Positions 46,090 through 56,605 are shown, counted from the first letter of the stretch. The stretch: DNA of 64,000 bases from Prochloraceae cyanobacterium PL24a_bin.78 (GCA_028281945.1 JANQIW010000119.1:34797-98796), one strand, 5' to 3'. Numbers and translations: made by a program. Notes: generated from the sequence alone by a model not told the origin.

Positions 46090-47766
46090 TTATTCATCTT
46101 GATATAGATTAGATTGTTCATGATGATTATTCTCTATATTTGTCAATTCATTATTATCGTCATCAATAATGGTTACTTCCTCGTTATTAAGACCTAATTC
46201 ATAATGATTATTTTCAACTATAGTTTTTTCTTCACTAATAGAACTGTATTCTCCTTTTGCTTTTATACTGTCTGATTCTATTTGTGGTAATTTTAGTAAA
46301 ACTCCGGCAAAAAACCAATAATAAACATTAACAGGATCTACCGTCAAAGGATAATAATAGATATTAACTCCGATAAATAGGATAAAAGCCCAAAGACAAA
46401 GCCCTAAATATTTTAAAGATGGATTAGATAAAGAGCGATAAGCAACCCAAGTATAATAAATTAATACCCCAATTACTGCTACAAACACAATTAAACCAAT
46501 AGGGCCAATCTCATAAAATAATTGAGCGTGAAATAATTCTACAAGTCTGATTTGTCCTAATTTACGGGCAGCACTAGCGGTTCTTCCTAAACCATGTCCG
46601 AATAAATTATCGTAATCATTAATAACTCTTTGCCATTGCTTGAGAATAAATCCTGGTGGAGGTGAATAATTCCAACGACTAATTAGGCTTTCAATTCGAG
46701 TTTGAACCATGCCTAAGTTGGTAATAATTATTGTTAAAAAAGTAATAATTCCTAATTTAATTGCCAATACTTTTTGATAATTTTCAGTTACTAAAAATAA
46801 AGTTAATAAAATAATGGGAACTAAGACTAAAGCAATTCTTTGTCCTGAAATTATACAAGCTATTAAAATCAGAGCAATAGCAAGCCAGCTAAGCCATTTC
46901 CAAATAGGAGAAGTATCACTTTTTGCTGAACCATAGGCGAAAAAACTATTAGCAATTAAAAACCAACCCCATTGCCAAGGAGCAACAAAAGTCCCTGGTA
47001 ACCGAATTAAAGGAATCTGAGTATTAGGATTATAAAGCAAAGAACCACCGACAAAACACCTTGCTTGTAGACTGGTACGATAAGGGATAGGATCGGGGAA
47101 AGCAGTACTATCATTACAAATTCCATTGACTAACAATAGGTATTGGATTAAACATAAACTGCAACAAACTAAGATGAGAATGATATGTAAACGAGTTAAA
47201 GAAAATAAATCTTTTTGATTACGAATTAGGTAATAACCACCAAGAATTAAAGGAATATATCCTAGGAAAACTTTCAAACCAAAAATTCCCATTAGCAAAG
47301 GAAATTCTCTTCTATTACTGTTAGGATTGATGGGCTGAAATTGTTGGGAAATATTCACCAGAAAGTAAGTTAACAAACATACTCCTAGTAAACAGCCTAA
47401 AGCAATAAACAATGGCTTGTATTTATTAAATAATTGTTTAATGGAACTACCTTTTACTATGGCTCCAATCAATGCGGGATAATAAATTCCATCTTTAGCA
47501 AGTTGCAAGAATGGATAAATCCTACTAAAACGGATTTGGCCTCCTACTGGCTGATAAACTCCTGGGATAGTATAGATGATCGTACCTCCTAAAGGCAGGT
47601 AAATCAACAAAGCCCACAATGCTTGACGAGGATATTTAAAGGCTATTGCCAGGATTAAGATCATCCCAAATCCTAATATTCCTGCCTGAAAACCTGCAAT
47701 TAAAACTACTACAGAACTTCCAAGAGTGGCAAGGATTAAGGTAATAATTACGAAAAGTGCATTCAT
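46090..47766 (-). CDS. O-antigen ligase/polymerase-like membrane protein
   Basis: The 558-residue protein has about 12 membrane helices. It has a large loop after helix eight containing FGHGLGRTASAARKLGQIRL and LFHAQLFYEIGPIGL, the Wzy/WaaL pattern in which the loop binds the lipid-linked sugar chain. The last 60 residues are a hydrophilic, Asn/Glu-rich tail (ENNHYELGLNNEEVTIIDDD) with repeated ENNHxE words. It probably joins or polymerises polysaccharide on the outer face of the plasma membrane. No glycosyltransferase genes are beside it, so its product cannot be deduced. Confidence 0.75.
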   Translation of the reverse strand: MNALFVIITLILATLGSSVVVLIAGFQAGILGFGMILILAIAFKYPRQALWALLIYLPLGGTIIYTIPGVYQPVGGQIRFSRIYPFLQLAKDGIYYPALIGAIVKGSSIKQLFNKYKPLFIALGCLLGVCLLTYFLVNISQQFQPINPNSNRREFPLLMGIFGLKVFLGYIPLILGGYYLIRNQKDLFSLTRLHIILILVCCSLCLIQYLLLVNGICNDSTAFPDPIPYRTSLQARCFVGGSLLYNPNTQIPLIRLPGTFVAPWQWGWFLIANSFFAYGSAKSDTSPIWKWLSWLAIALILIACIISGQRIALVLVPIILLTLFLVTENYQKVLAIKLGIITFLTIIITNLGMVQTRIESLISRWNYSPPPGFILKQWQRVINDYDNLFGHGLGRTASAARKLGQIRLVELFHAQLFYEIGPIGLIVFVAVIGVLIYYTWVAYRSLSNPSLKYLGLCLWAFILFIGVNIYYYPLTVDPVNVYYWFFAGVLLKLPQIESDSIKAKGEYSSISEEKTIVENNHYELGLNNEEVTIIDDDNNELTNIENNHHEQSNLYQDE

Positions 47767-47930
47767 TGTGATTTTTTTTCTTGTGACTTTAGCAATTTCT
47801 AAGTTAACTTATTTTCCATAGCTTTAGGCTATAATTTATTTCAGTAATAACACAGATTGTTTTGTTATGACAAATCCCCTGTATTTAATGAGATAATAGT
47901 CAATCTTAATTGTAAATTAATCAATCAACT

Positions 47931-49733
47931 ATGAAACTATCTCAAATCCTATTTGTTACCCTGAGAGAAAATCCAGCAGAAGCTGAAATCCCTAGTCATA
48001 AACTTTTGTTAAGGGCTGGTTATATCCGTAGAATTGGCAGTGGTATTTATGCTTATTTGCCTCTAATGTGGCGGGTTTTAACTAAGGTTTCCCAAATTGT
48101 TCGAGAAGAAATGAATGCTACTGGTGCTCAAGAGTGTTTATTACCACAATTACAGCCATCTGAGTTATGGAAGGATTCTGGACGTTGGGATACTTATACT
48201 AAGGCTGAAGGAATTATGTTTTCCCTCATCGATCGACAAGAGAGAGAATTGGGTTTAGGCCCTACTCATGAGGAGGTAATTACTACTATTGCTAAAGATA
48301 CTATTCGTTCTTATCGTCAATTACCTTTACATTTATACCAAATACAATCTAAATTCCGAGATGAAATTCGTCCTCGTTTTGGTTTAATGAGAGGGCGTGA
48401 ATTTATTATGAAAGATGGCTATTCTTTTCATGCAACAGAGGAAAGTCTGAAGGCAACTTATCAGGAAATGGATACTACATATCGGAAAATTTTAGAGCGG
48501 TGTGGTTTATCTTTCCGGGCTGTGGAGGCTGATTCTGGAGCTATTGGGGGTTCTGGTTCTCAAGAGTTTATGGTTTTGGCAGATGCAGGAGAAGATGAAA
48601 TCCTTTATACGGAAGATGGAAAGTATGCAGCTAATGTGGAAAAGGCAATTTCTTTGGTTGCTGATGCTGAACATTCTCCTTTTGATGGCTATGAAAAAAG
48701 AGAAACTCCTGGTACTGAAACTATTGAAAAGGTAACTAATTTTTTCGAGTGTTCTTCTACAGTTATTGTTAAAAATGTAATTTATCAAGCTATATATGAT
48801 TCTGGTATAATGGTTTTGGTTTTGGTAAGCATTAGAGGGGATTTAGATGTTAATGAGGTTAAGTTACAGAATGAATTGGTTAAATTAGCAGATGGATTTT
48901 CAGGAAATACTGTTTTAGATTTAAGTGTTCCTGATGAAAATGCTCAACAAAAATGGGCTAGTAAAGCTTTACCTTTGGGGTATATTGCTCCAGATTTAGG
49001 TGATGATTATCTTAAATCGAGTGCTAATATCTCTCCTAAATTTGTAAGAATTGCTGATCCAACTGTAGTAGATTTGAAAAACTTTGTTACTGGTGCAAAT
49101 GAATCTGGATTCCATGTGGTGGGTGCTAATTGGGGGGTTAACTTTCCTTTGCCAGAATTGGTAGTGGATGTGCGTAAGGCTAAGGCTGGGGATTCATCCA
49201 TTCACGATGCTAGCCAATTACTTCAAAGTGCTAGAGGTATTGAAATTGGACACATTTTCCAATTGGGCACTAAATACTCTCAAAAAATGGGGGCAACTTA
49301 TACCAATGAGGCAGGGGAAGAAATGCCTTTGGTAATGGGATGTTATGGTGTGGGTGTATCTAGATTAGCTCAAGCGGCTGTGGAGCAACATTTTGATAAG
49401 GATGGTATTGTTTGGCCTGTGGCCATCGCTCCTTATCATGCTATTGTGATTATTCCGAATGTTACGGCGGCTGATCAAGTGGAGGCGGCTAGTAAGATTT
49501 ATCAAGGTTTGAATGAAGCAGGTGTTGAAACTCTATTGGACGATCGAGATGAAAGAGCGGGAGTGAAATTTAAAGATGCGGATTTAATCGGTATTCCCTA
49601 TCGCATTGTAACGGGGCGATCTCTCAAGGCGGGTAAAGTAGAAATAGTTGAAAGAGCAACTAAAATCTCTCAGGAAATATCTTTGGATGATGTTGTTTCT
49701 ACTATTAAAAAATGGGTGATGGAAAAACTTTGA
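47931..49733 (+). CDS. proS: Prolyl-tRNA synthetase
   Basis: The 600-residue protein charges tRNA-Pro with proline. It is the bacterial type with the editing (INS) domain inserted between motifs 2 and 3 of the class II catalytic core. Motif regions seen are [20 protein letters not shown] (motif 1), [20 protein letters not shown] (motif 2), the insert from about residue 225 to 405, and [20 protein letters not shown] (motif 3). The C-terminal anticodon-binding domain has [20 protein letters not shown]. It is divergent from the polysaccharide ligase gene. Confidence 0.97.
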   Translation: MKLSQILFVTLRENPAEAEIPSHKLLLRAGYIRRIGSGIYAYLPLMWRVLTKVSQIVREEMNATGAQECLLPQLQPSELWKDSGRWDTYTKAEGIMFSLIDRQERELGLGPTHEEVITTIAKDTIRSYRQLPLHLYQIQSKFRDEIRPRFGLMRGREFIMKDGYSFHATEESLKATYQEMDTTYRKILERCGLSFRAVEADSGAIGGSGSQEFMVLADAGEDEILYTEDGKYAANVEKAISLVADAEHSPFDGYEKRETPGTETIEKVTNFFECSSTVIVKNVIYQAIYDSGIMVLVLVSIRGDLDVNEVKLQNELVKLADGFSGNTVLDLSVPDENAQQKWASKALPLGYIAPDLGDDYLKSSANISPKFVRIADPTVVDLKNFVTGANESGFHVVGANWGVNFPLPELVVDVRKAKAGDSSIHDASQLLQSARGIEIGHIFQLGTKYSQKMGATYTNEAGEEMPLVMGCYGVGVSRLAQAAVEQHFDKDGIVWPVAIAPYHAIVIIPNVTAADQVEAASKIYQGLNEAGVETLLDDRDERAGVKFKDADLIGIPYRIVTGRSLKAGKVEIVERATKISQEISLDDVVSTIKKWVMEKL

Positions 49734-50142
49734 TTTTGAGGTTTGCTGATTTTTAAATATCAGGATTTAAGGTAATAAGTAATTCAGTAGTTAATTAAGA
49801 CTAATTTCCTTATATTTGGTTATATTTTTAGCTATTAATAATTGGATTATTCAGCAAGATCACAAATTGATGTAGTAATTTAATCGAGTAATTTGACCTA
49901 GGAAATATAGAGCATAATGATACCAAATTATCTTTAGTAGTGATAGAGATTAAAAATCATAGCTCTTTAACTCCCAACCTAAAACCTATCTCCCTTGTCT
50001 CCCTTGTCTTCCTTGTCTCCCCGTCAAGCAAGTCTATCATACTTTTGAAACAATAATATTAGAGGTAGTAAATTTTGATAAATTTTTGAAACTACCTCTT
50101 TTAAACTACGTTTTTTAAACTTAAAAAATTAGGAGCTAAATT
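49734..50142. repeat. Spacer with short C-rich tandem repeats
   Basis: CTCCCTTGTCTCCCTTGTCT at 49988-50025 is a short version of the array at 15530-15690. TAGTAGTGATAGAGAT at about 49937-49950 resembles the dispersed-repeat core. A direct repeat of TTTTGAAAC-type words precedes comFB. No gene was seen. Confidence 0.5.
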
Positions 50143-50643
50143 ATGGATGTTAAGATTAATCAAACCTATAAAAATGCTATGGAAATCTTAGTAATTAAAG
50201 AAACAGAAAAACAGCTGAAAGTTTATCCTCCAAAAGCTCAAGATTTTATCAATAAAATTGAGGTAGCAACTTATGCTCTCAATCGTTTACCATCTTTATA
50301 TGCTTCTTCCTCAGAAGGTTTTGAACTGCAATTAAGAAGAGGACAAAAAGAATTTAGTAAAGAAATTTATTTAGCAGTAAAACAAGGATTTGCTGCGGTA
50401 CAAAGGGATCCTTTAAGAGCTTCAACTCCTTTGATTAAAGAAGAAGAAAAAGAATTTCAAGAAGTAAAAAGGGCCTTACAAGAGTTGACAGATATTATTC
50501 CTCAAAGAGAGTTGGGTTGGTTAGTTAAGTTTGTCAAAGAGGTTTTAACTAAAATAGCTAATCAAGAAATGACTGAGTATGATATGCAAGAATTATATTA
50601 TAAACTTTATTACGATTGGAGCGATTATTATTATGAAAAATAG
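50143..50643 (+). CDS. ComFB-like late competence protein
   Basis: The 166-residue protein matches the cyanobacterial ComFB type: YKNAMEILVIKETEKQLKVY, then VATYALNRLPSLYASSSEGF, a signature helix of the family, and GFAAVQRDPLRASTPL. AGGAG lies 7 bases before the ATG. ComFB-type proteins in cyanobacteria have been reported to bind cyclic di-nucleotides; I note this from memory. It precedes the ATP-grasp gene by about 80 bases on the same strand. Confidence 0.8.
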   Translation: MDVKINQTYKNAMEILVIKETEKQLKVYPPKAQDFINKIEVATYALNRLPSLYASSSEGFELQLRRGQKEFSKEIYLAVKQGFAAVQRDPLRASTPLIKEEEKEFQEVKRALQELTDIIPQRELGWLVKFVKEVLTKIANQEMTEYDMQELYYKLYYDWSDYYYEK

Positions 50644-50723
50644 GGCTGATTAATTCATCATTAAATCAATCATTAATCATTGATAATTAATAATTTAAAC
50701 CCTAGAAAAAGTTGAGGTATAAT

Positions 50724-51632
50724 TTGAAAATTATAGGTGTATTTTTTGAAGAAGCAGAGCCAATGGCTTACCCTCTTAATAAGGAAAAATATTTTAAACA
50801 TTTTTTACAATTACAAGCAGCAATAGAAGAATGTGGAGCAATATTTAGAATCCTTCGTCATCAATCTTCTTATTTGGGAAATGGTAAATTTTCTCAAAGT
50901 TGGGAATTACAAAATGCAGGAGTTGTAGAAACAGGAGAGTTAAAAGTTGATGTGGTTTTTGATAAGGGATTGTTTATTTCTGATGGCACTATTCCAGTAA
51001 TTAACTGTGAGGAAATTAACGAAATTTGCACCAACAAATACAAAACTTTTGAGTTATTTAGTAAATATTCCCCTCAAACTTATCTGGCAAACAATGAGGC
51101 AGAATTTCACCAAGGATTGGAATCAATACCTGGAAAATATAAGGTAGTTAAACCTTTAGATGGACTTGAAGGAAGAAATATTTCTATTGAAGAGAGTGAT
51201 TTACTGAAAAAAAAGACTTTTACTTATCCTGTTTTAATACAAGAATTCCTAGATTCTAGTCAAGGAATTCCCGGTATTGTGGATACTTTTCACGATTTTA
51301 GAGTTGCCCTTATCAATGAAGAAATTGTCCACTGTATTGTGCGGATTCCCCCTGCTGGAGAATTGATTGCTTCTACGTCTCTTGGCGCGACAATGGAGGT
51401 TGTAGACGATATGAAAATGATTCCTGAAGCTATTTTTACCATGGTGGCTGATATCGATGGCATAATGGCATTATATGGTAATCGATTTTATAGTATAGAT
51501 TTGGCTATGGTTAATGGCCAACCTAAAATTATAGAGTTAAATTCTCGCCCTAGTATTTGGGATAGCAATCAACATCAAGTGTTTGCTACTACTAAGAAGA
51601 AATTGGCAAAGCTACTTACTTCTTTGACTTAA
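50724..51632 (+). CDS. ATP-grasp family ligase-like protein
   Basis: The start is set at a TTG (50724) with GAGGT 6 bases upstream. The 302-residue protein shows ATP-grasp features: a preATP half with VDVVFDKGLFISDG, an ATP-binding KYKVVKPLDGLEGRNIS, VLIQEFLDSSQGIPG, DFRVALINEEIVHCIVRIPP, and the metal-binding end SIDLAMVNGQPKIIELNSRP. Such enzymes join a carboxylate to an amine or thiol via an acyl phosphate. The nearest branch is glutathione-synthetase or RimK-like. The adjacent decarboxylase suggests a shared small-molecule pathway. Confidence 0.8.
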   Translation: MKIIGVFFEEAEPMAYPLNKEKYFKHFLQLQAAIEECGAIFRILRHQSSYLGNGKFSQSWELQNAGVVETGELKVDVVFDKGLFISDGTIPVINCEEINEICTNKYKTFELFSKYSPQTYLANNEAEFHQGLESIPGKYKVVKPLDGLEGRNISIEESDLLKKKTFTYPVLIQEFLDSSQGIPGIVDTFHDFRVALINEEIVHCIVRIPPAGELIASTSLGATMEVVDDMKMIPEAIFTMVADIDGIMALYGNRFYSIDLAMVNGQPKIIELNSRPSIWDSNQHQVFATTKKKLAKLLTSLT

Positions 51633-51689
51633 TTTTGAGTTTGAATTTTTCAACATCATCTCAACTATCGTAAATTTAATATATTTCAA

Positions 51690-53111
51690 ATGATGCGCGA
51701 ACAAGAAAAAATCCTTAATTTAGCTGTAGAAAAAATTCTGAATTATTTAGAAGAAAATCAAAATCCAGCTACTCCTGTTGTTAATTATCAAAGTGCTAAT
51801 CTTCTTCAAGAAAATTTCGATTTAAGTTTACCTGAAAAGGGAATAGGTTTAGAAGAATCTATCCCGATTATTGAATCATATCTTAATCATACCACTCGCA
51901 CTAGTAGTCCAAAGTTTTTTAATCAGCTTTGGGGTGGGTTTGAAATCACTGGTTTATTGGCTGAAATGGTAACGAGTGCTGCTAATACTTCTATGTATAC
52001 CTATGAAGTTGCCCCTGTCGCTACTCTTATTGAGTTAAAGTTAATTGAAACTCTTAATAATATTATTGGTTTTAATAATGGTGAAGGGGTTATGGTTACG
52101 GGAGGAACTAATGCTAATATGATTGCTATGCTTTGTGCTAGGAATAAGTTTGTTCCTGAAGCTAAAAAAGATGGTTTGGATGATAAAAAATTAGTGGCTT
52201 TTGTTTCGGATAAATCCCATTATTCTTTCCTTAAGGCGGCTAATTTATTAGGAATTGGTACTTCTAATATCATTAAAGTTAAGTCTGATATTAGAAATCG
52301 TATGGATGTTAATGCTTTAGAATCTGCTATTCAATTGGCTATTATTGATGGGAAAACTCCATTTTTTGTGGGGGCAACTGCTGGCACAACTGTAGCGGGG
52401 GCTTTCGATCCCTTATTAGATATTGCGGAAGTTACTAAAAAGTATAATATTTGGCTTCATGTAGATGGTTCTTGGGGTGGACCGGTGTTATTAAGTGAGA
52501 AACATAAGCATCTTTTGACTGGAAGTGAGTTAGCTGATTCTTTCGCTTGGGATGCTCACAAGTTAATGGGTGTTCCTTTGATTTGTTCTTTTCTTTTGGT
52601 GAAGGAAAAAGGTACTTTATTTGAGGTTTGTTCTAGTGGGGGCACTGATTATATTTTCCATGATGATGAAAATTATAGTTATGATTTGGGAAAGATTTCT
52701 CTCCAATGTGGTAGAAAAGTAGATGCTCTTAAGTTATGGCTTTCCTGGAAATGTTATGGCACTTCTGGTTATGGGGCACGGATCGATCGTCTTTTTGAAC
52801 TTACTCGGTATGTTACGGAATATATTCGTGATTCTCCTGATTTAGAATTGTTGATTGAGCCGGAGTTTGTTAATATTTGTTTCCGTTATCATCCTGCTAA
52901 TGGTAATTTTTCTGCTAAAGAACTTGATAGTATTAATTTGGAAATACGAGAAAAGTTGATGCGATCGGGTCAGGCTTTGGTAAATTATGCGAATTATAAT
53001 GGTCAAATGGCGATCCGTTTGATTCTCGCTAATCCAGAAATTACGGAAAAAGATCTCGATGGTTTTTTCTCTAGCTTTATTCAAGCTGCAATTGCTATAA
53101 CTAAGTCATAA
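51690..53111 (+). CDS. Pyridoxal-phosphate group II amino acid decarboxylase
   Basis: The 473-residue protein is of the glutamate/diaminobutyrate/cysteine-sulfinate decarboxylase group. It has VMVTGGTNANMIAMLCARNK (about 130), the cofactor Asp in WLHVDGSWGGPVLLSEKH and the Schiff-base Lys in AWDAHKLMGVPLI (about 290). An N-terminal NHTTRTSSPKFFNQLWGG segment shapes the substrate pocket in this group. It follows the ATP-grasp gene by 57 bases on the same strand. The substrate could be aspartate, glutamate or a related acid, and cannot be fixed by eye. Confidence 0.85.
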   Translation: MMREQEKILNLAVEKILNYLEENQNPATPVVNYQSANLLQENFDLSLPEKGIGLEESIPIIESYLNHTTRTSSPKFFNQLWGGFEITGLLAEMVTSAANTSMYTYEVAPVATLIELKLIETLNNIIGFNNGEGVMVTGGTNANMIAMLCARNKFVPEAKKDGLDDKKLVAFVSDKSHYSFLKAANLLGIGTSNIIKVKSDIRNRMDVNALESAIQLAIIDGKTPFFVGATAGTTVAGAFDPLLDIAEVTKKYNIWLHVDGSWGGPVLLSEKHKHLLTGSELADSFAWDAHKLMGVPLICSFLLVKEKGTLFEVCSSGGTDYIFHDDENYSYDLGKISLQCGRKVDALKLWLSWKCYGTSGYGARIDRLFELTRYVTEYIRDSPDLELLIEPEFVNICFRYHPANGNFSAKELDSINLEIREKLMRSGQALVNYANYNGQMAIRLILANPEITEKDLDGFFSSFIQAAIAITKS

Positions 53112-53156
53112 GTAATATGTAACTAGTAATAATAAAAAGTATATTTAACAACTAAT

Positions 53157-53993
53157 ATGCCCTATAGTTTAGTGCTGAATTTTACCCCTACTTCCGATAT
53201 TCCCATGGGTTGTACTTCTGGGAGGCATTTACACGCTTTATTTTTAAATTTAATTCATTCTATAGATAAAGATTTATCTGAAGATTTGCATAAATCGGAA
53301 AAGGATAAGAGTTTTACGGTTAGTCCTTTACAGGTTATTAGTAAGGATAAAAACCCTTCTAAGGAATTACAATTTCGGCAGCAACGAATAAAAAGAGGCT
53401 CTGATTGTTGGTGGCGGGTTACTTTATTGGATGATGGTTTATTTAAGAAATTAAGTAACTTATGGTTTCATATTAATCCGGAGGAGTTGTTTTATTTAGG
53501 TAAGACGGAGTTGATTTTTACGAAGATTTTAACTACGGCTAATAGTCATCCCTGGGCTAATGCTTTGAGTTATGAGGAAATTTATGAAAGGGCTTCTACT
53601 ACTGAGTCTAATCTAAATTTCTTTATCTTTACTCCTACTACTTTTCGTCAAGGGAAATATGATGTTTCTTTACCTTCGGCGGATTTGGTGTTTTCTAGTT
53701 TGTTTCGTCGCTGGCAAAAACATAGTAATATTCCTCTGGATGAGGTTGATTTTGATTGTCTTTTTCCTTCTTTTTTTGATTTAAAAACGGAAATTGTTAT
53801 TGATTCTAGGTCTAAGTTTATTGGTTGTGTTGGGAGGATTAGTTACAAGATTCTAGGGGATGTGAATGTTTCTGTGATTAAAGTTCTTAATGTCCTGGCT
53901 GATTATGGTTTTTATTGTGGTTTGGGACGGAAAACTACTATGGGGTTTGGGATGATGCAGCGTCTTTCTCCTGAGTCTAATTCTCGATCGTGA
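53157..53993 (+). CDS. cas6: CRISPR endoribonuclease Cas6
   Basis: Cas6 cuts the long CRISPR transcript within each repeat to give crRNAs. The 278-residue protein has two ferredoxin-like halves, a His pair in TSGRHLHALFLNLI near residues 20-33 that could supply the general acid or base, and the C-terminal glycine-rich loop GFYCGLGRKTTMGFG at 251-265. It lies 315 bases ahead of the array on the same strand. No cas1, cas2 or effector gene is in the window, so this is an isolated processing unit or relies on effector genes elsewhere. Confidence 0.88.
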   Translation: MPYSLVLNFTPTSDIPMGCTSGRHLHALFLNLIHSIDKDLSEDLHKSEKDKSFTVSPLQVISKDKNPSKELQFRQQRIKRGSDCWWRVTLLDDGLFKKLSNLWFHINPEELFYLGKTELIFTKILTTANSHPWANALSYEEIYERASTTESNLNFFIFTPTTFRQGKYDVSLPSADLVFSSLFRRWQKHSNIPLDEVDFDCLFPSFFDLKTEIVIDSRSKFIGCVGRISYKILGDVNVSVIKVLNVLADYGFYCGLGRKTTMGFGMMQRLSPESNSRS

Positions 53994-54307
53994 TTTTTTT
54001 TGTTTGAATTATGTTTATCTTTTTTGTTTTTTCTACTCTATTTGTTTTGCTTTTTTTTTGAATAATGATCCATGGGCTTTTGCGGCAGGGGTAGGGTGTA
54101 TTTTTTTGATGATTTTTCTTGGGGTGTCTATGTCTTATGGTGACTGGGTTTGAGGTGTTTTCGGGGTTTTACCGCCTCCCGCTCTATATCCTGTCTGGTT
54201 TTCAGGGTTTTTGTTTGTCTTTTTCTTGTCTTTGGTGTTATAATATTTTTAGCTTTCCGCAAGGTTACCTTGAAAATCAAATATATCAATGCTTTCAAAT
54301 CACGGCG
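53994..54307 (+). promoter_or_regulatory. CRISPR leader with candidate promoter
   Basis: The 314-base region is T-rich on the plus strand. TTGTCT at 54215-54220 and TATAAT at 54239-54244, 18 bases apart, would start the pre-crRNA about 57 bases before the first repeat. Short open frames across it are not genes. Confidence 0.45.
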
Positions 54308-54709
54308 GTTTAAGTTTCAACTAATCCCTCTTAGGGATTGAAACATTTTCTCGAATGCTCTTTTTTCCATCTCTTTTTTGTTTAAGTTTCAACTAATTCC
54401 TCTTAGGGATTGAAACCTGAATCTTTCCAGCCGCCATCCATTAGTCTCTTCCGTTTAAGTTTCAACTAATCCCTCTTAGGGATTGAAACTTCAATATTCT
54501 TTCTTTTGTTATTGCTTTCATTTTTTAGTTTAAGTTTCAACTAATCCCTCTTAGGGATTGAAACGATACCACCTTTTGAGTTAATAACCCTCGTTACCCG
54601 TTTAAGTTTCAACTAATCCCTCTTAGGGATTGAAACAAGTTTATTACATCCCCATAATTAAATGCTGACATAGTTTAAGTTTCAACTAATCCCTCTTAGG
54701 GATTGAAAA
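54308..54709 (+). CRISPR. CRISPR array, six repeats of 37 bases, five spacers
   Basis: Repeats start at 54308, 54380, 54453, 54528, 54600 and 54673. They begin GTTTAAGTTTCAACTAATCC and end CTCTTAGGGATTGAAAC. AATCCC and GGGATT form a 6-bp stem around TCTTA. Spacers are 35, 36, 38, 35 and 36 bases. Repeat 2 has one C-to-T change in the stem and the last repeat ends in A instead of C, which marks the distal end and fits a leader on the left. Subtype cannot be fixed, but the repeat resembles cyanobacterial type I-D/III arrays. Confidence 0.97.
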
Positions 54710-54817
54710 AATAGCAGCAAAGATAGATTACAGCATCTAAAGAAAAGAGAGATGCCGTGAGATTGAATAAAGATAAAACCTTATAAGACAAAAGTAAACC
54801 CTTAAAAAAAACACACA

Positions 54818-56605
54818 CTAAAAATCATAATTAATCCTAAAATGTAAACCATCATCCTGAACATTATCTCCTCTGTCATCTAAATCAATTAAAGGAGGAG
54901 AATAATCCACCCGAATACTTAACCCTTCCCAAGGTTGAATAGATAAACCCAAACCCAAACCAGCAATAAACTGTTGCTCAGGTAAAAAATTAGGATTATC
55001 AGCATTATTCCAAATGTAACCCATATCGAAATAAGGAGCCAAAATCAATAAAGGTTCTTCCTGCTCATTTCGCACTAATGTAATGCGATCCTCGATCGAA
55101 GCCCTTACCCCATTATCGGCAGTACGAACATTCTGCCTAAACCCACGAACCGATTGCCCACCACCGATTGTGAATTGTTCAGATGGTAACAAAGGGTCTG
55201 TAGTTAGTTGAATATCGGCTTGCATCACTAAAAGATTACTATCATTAAGAACTTGTATCCGTTGAATTTGCCCTAGCCAACTAAAAAAATGTCCATCTGG
55301 GATATCATCTTCATTCTCAGTTACATCAAAAATCCCAATGCCTACATTAAATTGCGATCGAAAACCCCAGGCACCACGGGATTGACGAATAACATATTCC
55401 TGCCCAAATTGCAATACATTCGTACGACTAATACCATCATCATCGGGTCCAATACCAAAAGGAGTGGGTCCTATGAAAGTAAAAGTTTGACCATCGCGAT
55501 AAGTCATTCCTAAGGATAAAGCCAATTCTCGACGAGGATTACGGATTATTGGCTGTCGATAACTAATTTGATAAAACTCCGATTCACTACTAATATCTAA
55601 ATCCTCAAAATCCCCAGTAATAATTTCATTACGATCGATTAAAGCCCTTAGTTGTATAGTGGCATTATCCCTAGATATAGGAGCCAAATAATTAAAATCC
55701 AATTGATAGGTATCAGCAAAATTCTCCAATCTCGGCTGATAAATGATAGCAAAACGATCGCCAATTCCCGTTAAATTCTGATAACCAACCTGAAGATTAG
55801 CACGAGTAGGGCCAACACTAGGAGGTGAATAATTATCTAAACCCACATTACCTTGGAAATTTTTAGCTTCAGTCACCCTAATATCCAAGATACTTTCCCC
55901 TTGACTTTCACCCGCCCTCAAACTTGCTTCAATATTATCAATCAAAGGATCGGCATCGAGTAACCGTAATCGATCCTCTAAATCACTTGCATTAAAAGGT
56001 TGTTCCTCCTCCTCCTTCAATCTTGCACAAACATATTTAGTTAACCTTCCCCCATTAGCGAGATTAATCTCTGTTAAAATCCCTTCTATCACGATTATTT
56101 GGGGTAATCTATTGCTAGAATTAAAGTTATCTTCACGAACTATTGCCCTAGAAGTAAGATAACCTTGATTTAGATAAAGCTGAGTTATGCCATTAGCAAT
56201 GCTTGGTAAATCTTCACGGGAAAAATTTTGAGAATTTAAAAGGGTATTAAGTTCAGATTCCAAGTCATTAGCAGTAAAAATAGAACTCCCAATAACCTGT
56301 ACCATTAATCCACCAACAGTAATTTCAAGAGGATCTGATTGAGAAATTTGTTGCTCACTGCCTTCTAGACAAGAGAAAATTTCTTCTTCTTCTTGCTCAT
56401 TAGACTCAACCTCTTCAGTATTTTCCCCTTGTGCGACTAAAAAAATACTTGAATTTGGGATCAAACTTGAGCTTTCTGGAGAATTAAAATTATCCCTCAT
56501 CAAAACTTTAGTTTCACCATAACTAGGAGAAACCATTAATAATAAAAAACTGCCTGTCAACAAGCAACCATAACTATAAATTAAACTTCTATTATGCCAT
56601 TTCAT
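54818..56605 (-). CDS. Two-partner secretion transporter TpsB (ShlB/FhaC/HecB family)
   Basis: The 595-residue outer-membrane protein has a signal peptide (LLTGSFLLLMVSPSYG), an acidic spacer, two POTRA domains at about 90-250 (FTANDLESELNTLLNSQNFS, IVIEGILTEINL), and a 16-strand beta barrel. The barrel holds the conserved VRGFRQ motif (about residue 490) of the Omp85/TpsB superfamily and ends in an outer-membrane Phe (RINYDF). It exports a large beta-helical partner, most likely the divergently encoded protein at 56964. The gene lies 109 bases after the CRISPR array, tail to tail. Confidence 0.9.
   Translation of the reverse strand: MKWHNRSLIYSYGCLLTGSFLLLMVSPSYGETKVLMRDNFNSPESSSLIPNSSIFLVAQGENTEEVESNEQEEEEIFSCLEGSEQQISQSDPLEITVGGLMVQVIGSSIFTANDLESELNTLLNSQNFSREDLPSIANGITQLYLNQGYLTSRAIVREDNFNSSNRLPQIIVIEGILTEINLANGGRLTKYVCARLKEEEEQPFNASDLEDRLRLLDADPLIDNIEASLRAGESQGESILDIRVTEAKNFQGNVGLDNYSPPSVGPTRANLQVGYQNLTGIGDRFAIIYQPRLENFADTYQLDFNYLAPISRDNATIQLRALIDRNEIITGDFEDLDISSESEFYQISYRQPIIRNPRRELALSLGMTYRDGQTFTFIGPTPFGIGPDDDGISRTNVLQFGQEYVIRQSRGAWGFRSQFNVGIGIFDVTENEDDIPDGHFFSWLGQIQRIQVLNDSNLLVMQADIQLTTDPLLPSEQFTIGGGQSVRGFRQNVRTADNGVRASIEDRITLVRNEQEEPLLILAPYFDMGYIWNNADNPNFLPEQQFIAGLGLGLSIQPWEGLSIRVDYSPPLIDLDDRGDNVQDDGLHFRINYDF

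Noticed and set aside
54119..54341. Two small open frames before the CRISPR array
   Set aside because: They overlap the leader and first repeat and have no ribosome binding site.
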